64,000 nt of DNA from positions 1 through 64,000 of the forward strand of contig CAMSZT010000006.1 in NCBI GenBank assembly GCA_947066815.1, given 5' to 3'. Source of the DNA: an uncultured Lachnotalea sp. (GTDB lineage Bacteria > Bacillota > Clostridia > Lachnospirales > Lachnospiraceae). This document shows, piece by piece, positions 17,685 through 26,418 of the stretch. Under the pieces are notes generated by a model that saw only the letters and a list, made by a program, of their open reading frames with translations, was not told the origin of the DNA and made no database searches. Position 1 is the stretch's first letter, and each line of letters begins with the position of its first letter. Both the position numbers and the translations under genes were made by a program.

Positions 17685-18758
17685 TTGGCGGAACAGAACG
17701 GCCAGGAGAAGACAGAACAACCAACTAGTAAACGGCGCAGAGACGCCAGAAAAGAAGGTAATGTATTCCAGAGCCGGGAGATCTGTACGGTCGTCATCCT
17801 CTTTGGCGTATTCTGGATGATCCGCATCCTGTTTCCTTTCATCTATACCCAGGTCCGGCAGTATTTTAACTGGATCATGGATGCCGTGGCCGGTGAGCCG
17901 GAGAGTTTTCTCACCTATCAGCTGTTTCTGGTCACGGTGCTCACCGCATTAAAATGCGCCCTGCCGCTTCTTCTGGCGGCTTTTCTCCTGGGGGTCCTGT
18001 CCCACGGAGTACAGACACGTTTTAATGTCGCTTTTAAGGCCCTGCGGCCGAAATTCAACAAGCTGAATCCCCTCAAGGGGATCAAAAAGCTGTTTTCTTT
18101 AAAAAACCTGATGGAGCTTTTGAAGAGCCTCATCAAGATCGGACTTCTCCTGCTCCTTCTCTACAACATTCTGACGGCCGATCTGGCGCAGATCGGGAGG
18201 ATGATCGGCCTGCCGGTGATGAACTCGGCGGTATTGACCTTAAATATGGTCTTTGACCTGGTCATGAAGGTCTGCCTTGCCTTTACGGTGGTCGCGTTTT
18301 TTGATTTTCTCTTTCAGAGATGGCAGTATGAAAAAGATCTGAAGATGACCAAGCAGGAGGTCAAGGATGAGTTCAAACAGACCGAAGGGAATCCGGAGAT
18401 CAAGGGCCGGATCCGGCGGATCCAGCGTCAGATGGCCATGAGCCGGATGATGCAGAAGGTTCCGGAGGCCGATGTGATCATCCGTAACCCGACCCACTTT
18501 GCGGTGGCGATCAAATATGACCCGGAAAAAAATGCGGCGCCCGTGGTGCTGGCAAAGGGTCAGGATGAGCTGGCGCTGCGCATCGTCCGCACGGGCGAGG
18601 AACACGGCGTCCATGTGATCGAAAACCGTCCTCTTGCCAGGGCATTATATGCTTCCTGTGAGCTGGACCGGGAGATCCCGGCAGAGTTCTACGGGGCTGT
18701 GGCAGAGGTTCTTGTATATATTTACCGGGTCAGCAATCGGGAAGATATGCTGCGGTAA
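17685..18758 (+). CDS. flhB: Flagellar export switch protein FlhB
   Basis: FlhB is the export-gate subunit whose self-cleavage switches secretion from hook to filament proteins. The 357-residue product has four membrane helices and a cytoplasmic domain with the cleavage site N268-P269-T270-H271, followed by the FlhB-C segment AVAIKYDPEKNAAPVV. Start appears to be TTG 17685. The protein at 40307-40612 is a short paralogue of the part after the cleavage site. Confidence 0.96.
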   Translation: MAEQNGQEKTEQPTSKRRRDARKEGNVFQSREICTVVILFGVFWMIRILFPFIYTQVRQYFNWIMDAVAGEPESFLTYQLFLVTVLTALKCALPLLLAAFLLGVLSHGVQTRFNVAFKALRPKFNKLNPLKGIKKLFSLKNLMELLKSLIKIGLLLLLLYNILTADLAQIGRMIGLPVMNSAVLTLNMVFDLVMKVCLAFTVVAFFDFLFQRWQYEKDLKMTKQEVKDEFKQTEGNPEIKGRIRRIQRQMAMSRMMQKVPEADVIIRNPTHFAVAIKYDPEKNAAPVVLAKGQDELALRIVRTGEEHGVHVIENRPLARALYASCELDREIPAEFYGAVAEVLVYIYRVSNREDMLR

Positions 18759-18781
18759 TTATCAATGGATGGAGTTTTTGC

Positions 18782-20923
18782 ATGAAGAAGCTGTTTAATT
18801 ATTCAATCGTACTATTTGTACTGGTGATCGTACTGCTGCTCATCATACCGCTTCCCGCGGGACTGGTGGATGTGGCGATCATTTTGAATATGTCGCTTTC
18901 CATGATGATCCTTGTGACCACCATGATTATTAAGGAACCGCTGGAATTCTCGGTGTTTCCGTCCATCCTCCTGATCACGACGTTATATCGTCTGGGGATC
19001 AATGTGTCGACCACCAGAAATATCTTAAGCAACGGCGGCTCCTCAGGAGCGGTCATCAAAGCCTTCGGTGACTTTATCCTTCAGGGAAATGTGGTGGTCG
19101 GTCTTGTTATTTACCTGATCATCGTGCTTATGCAGTTCCTGGTCATCACCAAGGGCGCGGAGCGTGTGGCCGAGGTGGCGGCCCGTTTTACCCTGGACGC
19201 CATGCCCGGTAAGCAGATGGCTATCGACGCGGACTTAAGTTCCGGCCTGATCAACGAACAGCAGGCCAAGGTGCGTCGGGAAAAGATCCAGAGGGAGGCG
19301 GATTTTTACGGTTCCATGGACGGTGCCACCAAGATCGTCAAGGGCGATTCCATCATGTCCCTGATCACCACCGCCATCAACCTGATCGGCGGCAGCATCA
19401 TCGGCATGGTACAGTCGGGGCAGAGCATCGGCGAGGTTCTGACGACCTACTCCATCGCCACGGTAGGCGACGGCCTGGTGGGGCAGATTCCATCTCTTTT
19501 GATCTCCACGGCTACGGGCATGATCGTGACCCGTGCCGTTTCCGAAGGCAGCCTCAATGAGGACGTGTCCAAACAGTTCCTGGCTCAGCCCTACGCGATC
19601 ATGATCGCCGGGATTGCCACGGCGGTGATCGCCATCGTTCCCGGCATGCCGAAGGTCTCCATGGGGGTCGTCTCGGTGGCGCTGGTGGTAAGCGGTTACT
19701 ATCTTGCAAAACGGATCAAGGAAGCGCCGGACGTGTCCGGGCTTGCCATGCAGATGGGACAGATGGCCGCGGATATGGGCGGCGTTCCGGCCGGGGAAGG
19801 GGAGGAGGCGCCTCCCGTTCCGGTATCGGAGGAGGAATACTACAAGGATGTCAACAATGTCTATAACCTCCTTTCCGTGGAACCCATTGAGATGGAGTTC
19901 GGCTATAGTCTGATTCCGTTGGCTGATGAGTCTGTGGGAGGGCGGATGATCAGCCGTATCGTTATTTTCAGAAGGCAGTATGCCCAGGATATGGGTTTGG
20001 TCATCCCCTCCATCAAGCTGCGGGATTCCTCCGCCCTGAGTACCAACGAGTACTGTATCCGCATCAAAGGCGAGGAGGTGGCCAGAGGAGAGATCCTGAT
20101 CGACTATTTTCTGGCCCTGGAGCCGGAAAACCCGGAACGGATCATCGACGGCATCGAGACGGTGGAACCGGCCTACGGCATCCCCAGCCGGTGGATCCGG
20201 CCGGAGGACAGAGAGAGGGCCGAGCTTTACGGCTATACGGTTATCGATCCGCTGTCCGTCATCGTCACCCACCTGTCGGAGGTCATCCGTCAGCATGCCT
20301 TTGAACTCCTGACCCGCCAGGAGGTGGTCCATCTGGTGGAGAATACCAAGAAGACCGCCCCGGAGCTGATCGAGGAGGCGTTCCCGAACCTGGTCTCCTA
20401 CGGGATGTTCCAGAGGATCCTCACCGGCCTTTTAAAGGAGGGCGTTCCCATCAAGGATCTGGAGACCATCATCGAGAGCATGATCGATACCATCCAGGAG
20501 ACGGGGCTTCCGGTCAAGGATCTGGACGGTGTGACGGAGCGGATCCGGACGTCCCTCAAGCGTACCATCACCCGCATGTACTGCGAGGACGGCAGCATGA
20601 AGGTGATCACCCTGGACGGGGAGCTGGAGCGCGCCATGGCCGCGTCCATATCCAAAGGCGAGGGCGGCTATTACATGGCCCTGAGCCCGGATATCATACA
20701 GAGCCTGATCCGTCAGCTTGCGGAACAGCTTCGGAAGTTTAACGGCTTTACCCAGAACCCGGTGGTACTGACATCCCAGGTGATGCGGATCCATTTTTAC
20801 CGCCTGGTCGAACCATTTTATCCAAAGGTGCGGGTGCTTTCCTTTAATGAGATCGCCAGCAATATCCAGATCCAGTCAGTGGGAAGCCTCCGGCTGGAGG
20901 GCCCGGAAATGCGGCAGGGATAG
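18782..20923 (+). CDS. flhA: Flagellar export gate protein FlhA
   Basis: FlhA is the large export-gate protein. The 713-residue product has an N-terminal half with about eight membrane helices (to roughly residue 310), including the conserved FPSILLITTLYRLGINVSTT and DAMPGKQMAIDADLSSGLI segments. A cytoplasmic docking domain follows. Normally flhF and flhG follow flhA; here fliA follows after 19 bases. Confidence 0.97.
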   Translation: MKKLFNYSIVLFVLVIVLLLIIPLPAGLVDVAIILNMSLSMMILVTTMIIKEPLEFSVFPSILLITTLYRLGINVSTTRNILSNGGSSGAVIKAFGDFILQGNVVVGLVIYLIIVLMQFLVITKGAERVAEVAARFTLDAMPGKQMAIDADLSSGLINEQQAKVRREKIQREADFYGSMDGATKIVKGDSIMSLITTAINLIGGSIIGMVQSGQSIGEVLTTYSIATVGDGLVGQIPSLLISTATGMIVTRAVSEGSLNEDVSKQFLAQPYAIMIAGIATAVIAIVPGMPKVSMGVVSVALVVSGYYLAKRIKEAPDVSGLAMQMGQMAADMGGVPAGEGEEAPPVPVSEEEYYKDVNNVYNLLSVEPIEMEFGYSLIPLADESVGGRMISRIVIFRRQYAQDMGLVIPSIKLRDSSALSTNEYCIRIKGEEVARGEILIDYFLALEPENPERIIDGIETVEPAYGIPSRWIRPEDRERAELYGYTVIDPLSVIVTHLSEVIRQHAFELLTRQEVVHLVENTKKTAPELIEEAFPNLVSYGMFQRILTGLLKEGVPIKDLETIIESMIDTIQETGLPVKDLDGVTERIRTSLKRTITRMYCEDGSMKVITLDGELERAMAASISKGEGGYYMALSPDIIQSLIRQLAEQLRKFNGFTQNPVVLTSQVMRIHFYRLVEPFYPKVRVLSFNEIASNIQIQSVGSLRLEGPEMRQG

Positions 20924-20942
20924 AGGAAGAGGATGAGCTCAT

Positions 20943-21716
20943 ATGTTGAAACATATAGATGGTCTGGAGGCAAAGACAAATGAAGAGCTTCTGGCGCTGT
21001 ATCGGGAAACTCATTCCATTACGGTCCGGCAGGAGCTGACGATGCGCTACCTTTACATTGTGAAAGCCATAGCGGTCCAGATGCGGAATGTCTATGACGG
21101 CTTTCTGGACATGGAGGACATCATCAATGAGGGGGTCATTGCCATCATAAAGGGGATCGACCGTTACGATCCGGCCATGGACAATAAATTCGAGACTTTT
21201 ATTTCCAGGCGTATCCGGGGAATGATCATCGATCTGATGAGAAAAAGCGACTGGATGCCCAGGGATTACAGAAGACAGTACAAAGCCATTGAAAACGCCA
21301 GGCTGCAGCTCTCCGGGGAGCTTGGGCGCCAGCCCACCCATGAGGAGATCGCAGAGTGCGTGGGGATGGATGAGAAGAAATGCCGCAGGATCGAGCAGAT
21401 CAGTACCATGGCGAATGTCCTTTCCCTGGATATGGTCATGAGCGGGGATGAGGACCATCAGTCGGTGCAGCTTCCCAATATGGATGTTTCTTCTCAGCCG
21501 GAGCACTCCTTTTTAAAGGGAGAGCAGTTGGAGTTTCTGGCAAAGGCAGTGGATAAATTAAAGGAAAAGGAAAAGATGGTGATCTCCCTCTACTACGTGG
21601 AGGAACTCAATATGGGGCAGATCGCCCAGGTCTTAAATGTCAGTGAGCCGAGGATATCCCAGATCCACAGCGCGGCGATCCGCAAGCTCAGGGAATATAT
21701 GAATGAGCTGCGTTGA
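20943..21716 (+). CDS. fliA: RNA polymerase sigma factor for flagellar operon FliA (sigma-28)
   Basis: FliA directs late flagellar promoters. The 257-residue protein has region 2 (MRYLYIVKAIAVQM, GIDRYDPAMDNKFETF, RRIRGMIIDLMRKSDW), region 3 (GRQPTHEEIAE) and region 4 (KEKMVISLYYVEELNMGQIA with SEPRISQIHSAAI). The length and the shortened region 1 fit sigma-28/SigD. Promoters it could read occur at 27238, 38711 (minus), 38736 and 53475. Its antagonist FlgM is encoded at 38312-38626. Confidence 0.96.
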   Translation: MLKHIDGLEAKTNEELLALYRETHSITVRQELTMRYLYIVKAIAVQMRNVYDGFLDMEDIINEGVIAIIKGIDRYDPAMDNKFETFISRRIRGMIIDLMRKSDWMPRDYRRQYKAIENARLQLSGELGRQPTHEEIAECVGMDEKKCRRIEQISTMANVLSLDMVMSGDEDHQSVQLPNMDVSSQPEHSFLKGEQLEFLAKAVDKLKEKEKMVISLYYVEELNMGQIAQVLNVSEPRISQIHSAAIRKLREYMNELR

Positions 21717-21815
21717 GGCGCTTTCGCGGGAGAAGGACGGCCGCGGGAAAAAGAAGATCCGTCGGGGTTTCGGACCCCGTTTTGACAGAGAGAGAACAAT
21801 AAGGAGGGGCAATTT

Positions 21816-22607
21816 ATGTATCAGGGATTTTATAACCTTGTGTCGGGGATGCTGACCCAGAGCAGGAACCTGAACGTCATCAGCAACAACATGGTGAATG
21901 TGCAGACGCCCGGTTACAAAAACGATACGATGGTGGCGACCACCTTTCAGGAGGAGATGTTCAAGAGAAGCGGAAGGTGGGGGAACAGCGATGACCAGGA
22001 TCTGATCACCAGGTCCAAGATCGTCACGGCATCCGAGACTTACGTGGATTACGTGCAGGGAAACTTTGAGCCCACCGGCGGCGTCTATGATTTCGCCCTG
22101 TCGGGAAACGGGTTTTTCTGCATCCGGACAAATGACGGGCAGACCCGCTATACCAGGAACGGCTCCTTTGCCGTAGATCAGGACGGATATCTGGTGTTAA
22201 ACGACCAGGGGCGGGTGCTGGGAACCGACGGACAGCCGATCCGGATCGGAAATGAAGAGTTTTCCGTGGATTCCAGGGGGCGTATCATGGGCAGCAGCGT
22301 GACCTACACAAACGGCCAGGCTCAGGTGAACATACAGGACTTCGGAACCCTCAGAGTGGTGGATTTTGTGGACTATGACCAGCTCCACAGGGAGGACAAC
22401 GGGCTCTTTTCCACCGACCAGGCAGCCCTCGCCGCTTCGGACCAAACCCAGGTGTTGTGGCAGAACTTGGAGAAGTCCAATGTGGACATGGTGGAGGAGA
22501 TGACATCCATGATGAGTTCCCAGAGGGCGCTCCAGAGCGCGGCACAGATGCTTAAGATGTATGACAGGATCATGGAGAAATCATCCGTGGACATCGGAAG
22601 AGTATAA
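21816..22607 (+). CDS. flgF: Flagellar distal rod/hook-basal body protein (FlgF/FlhO type)
   Basis: An axial rod protein of the FlgF/FlgG family, 263 residues. The N-terminal signature (NVISNNMVNVQTPGYKNDT) and C-terminal helix (NVDMVEEMTSMMSSQRALQS) are present. The FALSGNGFFCI segment is the usual rod-core motif. AAGGAGGG precedes ATG 21816. Together with the next gene it resembles the flhO-flhP pair of Bacillus; which of the two is the true FlgF and which FlgG is assigned from order and sequence, with some uncertainty. Confidence 0.88.
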   Translation: MYQGFYNLVSGMLTQSRNLNVISNNMVNVQTPGYKNDTMVATTFQEEMFKRSGRWGNSDDQDLITRSKIVTASETYVDYVQGNFEPTGGVYDFALSGNGFFCIRTNDGQTRYTRNGSFAVDQDGYLVLNDQGRVLGTDGQPIRIGNEEFSVDSRGRIMGSSVTYTNGQAQVNIQDFGTLRVVDFVDYDQLHREDNGLFSTDQAALAASDQTQVLWQNLEKSNVDMVEEMTSMMSSQRALQSAAQMLKMYDRIMEKSSVDIGRV

Positions 22608-22618
22608 GGAGGAAGATC

Positions 22619-23371
22619 ATGAATAAATCCTTTTATGTGGGAGCCATCGGGGCGGCGCAGACCACGAGGCGTCTGAGCGTCATCGCCAACAATCTGGCCA
22701 ATGTCAACAATACCGGCTTTAAGCCGAAAAAGGTGGCTTTTTCTGAACTGATCGAGTACAATATCAAGGAGCCGGAGGAGGCGGTGACCAACCTGCAGGC
22801 GGGAGCCGGCACGAAGGTGGCCAGGACCTATACTTCCTTTGAGCCGGGGGCTTTTCAGCAGTCCGGTTCGGAGCTTGACTTTGCCATAGCGAAAAGAAAT
22901 ACCTTTTTCTCGGTGCAGGATCCGGAAACCGGGGATGTGAGTTATACCAGGGACGGGCATTTTCACCGGGCACAGATGGAAGACGGCAATTTTTACCTGA
23001 TGACCGATTCGGAAAAGTATGTGCTGGATACAGGCGGCCGGCGGATCCGGATGGAGAACCTGGAGGGTTCCGACACGGCGACGGAGGCTTCCATGCAGCG
23101 GATCGGCCTTGTCACCTTTCAGTATCCCAGCCGGTTGATGAGCCTGGCGGCCAATGAATATGTGCCCTCCGACGCGGGAGTACAGGCGATCCCCCTCGTG
23201 GAGGCGGAGCGGGCAAATGCCTTGGTGGGCGGGGCTCTGGAGGCTTCCGACACGGATATGGCGGAGGAATTTTCTCATGTGATCGAGGCGCAGAGGGCTT
23301 TTAATTACGCACTGCGCATGGTGACGACCTCCGACGAGATCATGTCCACGATCAACACGCTGCGTGGCTGA
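22619..23371 (+). CDS. flgG: Flagellar distal rod protein (FlgG/FlhP type)
   Basis: The second rod protein of the pair, 250 residues. It has the N-terminal VIANNLANVNNTGFKPKKV motif and the C-terminal SDTDMAEEFSHVIEAQRAFN helix typical of distal rod/hook proteins. The middle is divergent, with FAIAKRNTFFSV replacing the usual GxGFF motif of FlgG. AAGGAGG precedes ATG 22619, eleven bases after flgF. Confidence 0.88.
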   Translation: MNKSFYVGAIGAAQTTRRLSVIANNLANVNNTGFKPKKVAFSELIEYNIKEPEEAVTNLQAGAGTKVARTYTSFEPGAFQQSGSELDFAIAKRNTFFSVQDPETGDVSYTRDGHFHRAQMEDGNFYLMTDSEKYVLDTGGRRIRMENLEGSDTATEASMQRIGLVTFQYPSRLMSLAANEYVPSDAGVQAIPLVEAERANALVGGALEASDTDMAEEFSHVIEAQRAFNYALRMVTTSDEIMSTINTLRG

Positions 23372-23418
23372 TGAGAGACAGGACGGGATAGCCTTTGCGG
23401 GCAGAAAGAGAGGCATAC

Positions 23419-24036
23419 ATGAGAATTAAAAATTATGAGGATATGAACCTGCAGGAGTTGGACGTGATGCGGGAGATCAGCAGTATCGGCACCAGCCATG
23501 CGGCCACGGCGCTTTCCAAGCTTTTGCAGAAGGAGATCCGGATCTCCATCCCCACCGTCAGTATCCTGGGCTACAACGAGGCGCTTTCACGGATCGGAAA
23601 CGCAGAGGAGATCGTGGCGGCCACGTTGGTGAAGATGGATCATGAAGTGGAGGGGCTGATGCTGTTCCTGTTTGACATGGATTTTGCGGGAACGGTGTTG
23701 AAGACCTTGCTGGGACAGGAATACACTTGCTTTGAGGAGATGGATCAGCTGGCTTATTCCGCCCTGGAGGAAGTGGGAAACATCATCATCTGCTCCTACA
23801 TCAATGCGTTTTCCAAGCTGGTGGACGTGGACATCACGCTCTCGGTGCCAAGCTCCACGGTCAACATGCTGGGTGGGATTTTGACCGTTCCCATTGCGGA
23901 ATACGGCTATGAGACGGATAAGCTGATGTATTTTAACGCAGACTTTGTGATGGAAGGAAAGAAGCTTTCAGACTGGCTTCTGATGCTTCCGGATATCAAA
24001 TCGCTGAATGCAATCTTAGGGAAACTAGGTGTCTGA
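23419..24036 (+). CDS. cheC: CheY-P phosphatase CheC
   Basis: CheC dephosphorylates CheY-P and is stimulated by CheD. The 205-residue protein has two pseudo-symmetric halves. The second catalytic centre is intact (S114-E118-N121 in SALEEVGN). In the first, the motif reads D15-E19-S22 (DVMREISS), so the catalytic Asn is replaced by Ser and this half is probably weak or inactive. ATG 23419 is chosen over upstream alternatives because AAAGAGAGG precedes it. cheD follows after two bases. Confidence 0.93.
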   Translation: MRIKNYEDMNLQELDVMREISSIGTSHAATALSKLLQKEIRISIPTVSILGYNEALSRIGNAEEIVAATLVKMDHEVEGLMLFLFDMDFAGTVLKTLLGQEYTCFEEMDQLAYSALEEVGNIIICSYINAFSKLVDVDITLSVPSSTVNMLGGILTVPIAEYGYETDKLMYFNADFVMEGKKLSDWLLMLPDIKSLNAILGKLGV

Positions 24037-24038
24037 GA

Positions 24039-24521
24039 ATGGAAAAGGAACTAAAAGTAGGGATCGGTGATATGAAGCTTACCAGGGGGGAAGGACGTAT
24101 CATTACATACGCTCTGGGTTCCTGTATCGGGATTTCCTTCTATGACCCGGCCATTAAGCTGGGAGCGCTTCTGCACATTATGCTGCCGGAGCGCCAGAGC
24201 CCCACGGACAGCAGTCTGTTTAAATATGCAGATACGGGGATCCAGGAGACTTTGAGGAAGCTCAGAGCCTTTGGGATGATGAAATCCCGTACCGTCGTCA
24301 AGATCGCCGGAGGGGCGAAGATGTTTGCGATCAAGGGAAACGCCAGCTTCGGAAACATCGGAGAGCGCAATGCCGCCAAGGTAAAGCAGATCCTCAGGGC
24401 AGAGGGGCTGCGCCTTGTGGCGGAGGATACGGGAGGCACCTATGCCAGGACCATGCTGGTGGATGTGGCGACGGGGAAGGTGACGATCAAGTCTTTTGGA
24501 AAGCCGGAAAAATACCTGTAG
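24039..24521 (+). CDS. cheD: Chemoreceptor glutamine deamidase CheD
   Basis: CheD deamidates receptor glutamines and, bound to CheC, sets adaptation. The 160-residue protein keeps the cysteine-hydrolase triad as read by eye: C29 in LGSCIG, H46 in ALLHIMLP, and T23 in the preceding strand. The GGAKMF loop is also typical. It follows cheC, its known partner, after two bases. Confidence 0.95.
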   Translation: MEKELKVGIGDMKLTRGEGRIITYALGSCIGISFYDPAIKLGALLHIMLPERQSPTDSSLFKYADTGIQETLRKLRAFGMMKSRTVVKIAGGAKMFAIKGNASFGNIGERNAAKVKQILRAEGLRLVAEDTGGTYARTMLVDVATGKVTIKSFGKPEKYL

Positions 24522-24537
24522 AGAGGAAGGGGAGCAA

Positions 24538-25500
24538 ATGGTCGAGAAAAATAAAAGCAATATTCTGCTGGAATCGGGAACAAATGAGATTGAAGTCATG
24601 CGTTTTTCCGTGAGTGGAGAGTTTTACGGAATCAACGTGGCAAAGGTGCAGGAGATCATCATGGCGGAGAAGGTGAAGCCGATGCCTCATTCCCATCCGG
24701 CCGTGGAAGGGATATTCAAGCCCCGGGAGGAGCTGATCACTGTGATCAATCTGGTGTATTATCTGTTCGGGGAGAACAGAGAGCACGGTGAAAAGGATCT
24801 GTTTATCATTACTAATTTCAACCGGATGACGGTGGCCTTCCGTGTGGAGAGCATCGAAGGGATCAGCCGGATCTCCTGGACCGACATCCAGAAGCCGGAT
24901 AAGACCATCAGCAACGGCAACGAGGGCGTGGCCACCGGTATTGCCCAGTGCGAGGGCCAGCTGGTGACGATCCTGGATTTTGAGAAGATCGTTGCGGAGA
25001 TCGCTCCGGAGACGACGATCCAGGTATCCGACGTGGAGAAGCTTGGCGCAAGGCAGATCTGCGACAGCCCCATCGTCATTGCCGAGGATTCCATGCTCCT
25101 TCAGAAGATGATCGACGACTGTCTGGAGCGGGCGGGCTTTACTCATCTGATCAATTTTTCCAACGGCCAGGAGGCGTGGGATTACCTTCATTCGATCAAA
25201 AACGATTCCGACCTGTACGATAAGGTTAATCTGGTCATCACGGATATCGAGATGCCCAAGATGGACGGGCACCGTCTGACGAAGCTGATCAAGGACGATT
25301 CCCGGCTGAGGCATCTTCCGGTCATTATTTTCTCGTCCCTGATCGACGAGCAGATGCGGATCAAGGGCAGGGAGCTGGGGGCGGATGAGCAGATCGCCAA
25401 GCCGGAGATCGGACATCTGGTGGGCCTCCTGGATATGATGCTGGAGAAATTCAATGAGCTTCGGCCGAAATTTGATACGGAGCCGGGGGCGGGAGTCTGA
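24538..25500 (+). CDS. cheV: Chemotaxis coupling protein CheV (CheW-receiver)
   Basis: CheV couples receptors to CheA and aids adaptation. The 320-residue protein has an N-terminal CheW domain (about residues 15-165, FSVSGEFYGINVAKVQEI) and a C-terminal receiver (about 175-305) with phospho-acceptor D236 in VITDIEMPKMDG. The usual receiver Lys appears in EQIAKPEIG. ATG 24538 follows GGAAGGGGAG. No separate cheW or cheA is in this window, so CheV must couple to a kinase encoded elsewhere. Confidence 0.94.
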   Translation: MVEKNKSNILLESGTNEIEVMRFSVSGEFYGINVAKVQEIIMAEKVKPMPHSHPAVEGIFKPREELITVINLVYYLFGENREHGEKDLFIITNFNRMTVAFRVESIEGISRISWTDIQKPDKTISNGNEGVATGIAQCEGQLVTILDFEKIVAEIAPETTIQVSDVEKLGARQICDSPIVIAEDSMLLQKMIDDCLERAGFTHLINFSNGQEAWDYLHSIKNDSDLYDKVNLVITDIEMPKMDGHRLTKLIKDDSRLRHLPVIIFSSLIDEQMRIKGRELGADEQIAKPEIGHLVGLLDMMLEKFNELRPKFDTEPGAGV

Positions 25501-25640
25501 TCCCGGACGGTATGAGTATGGCTTTGTGTTTCATGGCGGGCTGAAAGCTGCAGTCCGGGGGATGGGTCTGTCTGATGTCGTGTGCAGACCCGGCTCCGGT
25601 GTTTGGAACGACGTTTACGACCATGCGGAGGGAGTACATT

Positions 25641-26417
25641 TTGGCTACTATCATTACAGTTTCAAATCAAAAGGGCGGTGTCGGGAAGACGACCACCTCG
25701 GCGGCCTTGGCCGCCGGAATCGCAGCCACCGGAAAGCGGGTCCTGGGGGTGGATCTGGATCCCCAAGGCAATTTGGGGTTCTGCCTGGGGCTGGAGCCTT
25801 CCGATGCGCCCACGGTATTGGACGCTCTGCAGGGGAAGGTGACGACGGCCGAGGCTGTGGGACGGACAGAGTACTGTGATATCCTGCCCTCGGATATTTC
25901 CCTGAGCAGCGGTGTGGAGAATGTGGCTGCCGGACATAAGGAGAGTATCCTTAAAAATACGCTGGCTCCCATCATCGGCCTCTATGACTATGTGGTCATC
26001 GATACGCCGCCGGCCCTGAATCTGCTGACGGTGAACGCCTACGTGGTCTCCGACTTCCTGATCATCCCCATGGGGACGGATATCATGAGCCTGGTGGGCC
26101 TGTCCCAGTTAAAGGAGACCATCGAGTCGGTGCAGGGATCCCTGAATCCGGATCTGAAGGTGATGGGGATCCTTCTGACCCGTTTTAACAAACGCACGCT
26201 TCTCGCAAGGGACGTGCTGGAAATGGCCGGACAGCTGGCGAAACAGATCGGAACCGTGGTTTTTGAGACAAGGATACGGAACGGCGTCGCGATCGCGGAG
26301 GCGCCGGCCCACGGAGAGAGTATTTTTGATTACAGCCCCCGTTCGGCGGCGGTAAAGGATTACCAGGATTTCCTGAAGGAGATCGCCGGGACGATCCATT
26401 TGAAGGAGGTAAGATAA
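25641..26417 (+). CDS. ParA/Soj-type ATPase at the end of the flagellar operon
   Basis: A Walker-type ParA ATPase of about 258 residues, which would form nucleotide-dependent dimers to position or segregate cargo. The deviant Walker A KGGVGKTT (residues 11-18), the DLDPQGNLG Walker A' segment and VVIDTPPALNLLTVNA (Walker B) are intact. GGAGGGAG (25627-25634) points to TTG 25641; an in-frame ATG at 25623 is possible. It is Soj-like rather than FlhG-like: I do not see the MinD/FlhG C-terminal amphipathic helix. The next gene, one base downstream, encodes a ComFB-domain protein, probably its partner. Confidence 0.88.
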   Translation: MATIITVSNQKGGVGKTTTSAALAAGIAATGKRVLGVDLDPQGNLGFCLGLEPSDAPTVLDALQGKVTTAEAVGRTEYCDILPSDISLSSGVENVAAGHKESILKNTLAPIIGLYDYVVIDTPPALNLLTVNAYVVSDFLIIPMGTDIMSLVGLSQLKETIESVQGSLNPDLKVMGILLTRFNKRTLLARDVLEMAGQLAKQIGTVVFETRIRNGVAIAEAPAHGESIFDYSPRSAAVKDYQDFLKEIAGTIHLKEVR

Positions 26418-26418
26418 C

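Noticed and set aside
19235-20332. Open frame of 365 codons on the minus strand
   Set aside because: It is the antisense shadow of flhA, has no ribosome binding site and no recognisable protein features. Similar long antisense frames opposite fliG, fliM and flgE were rejected for the same reason.
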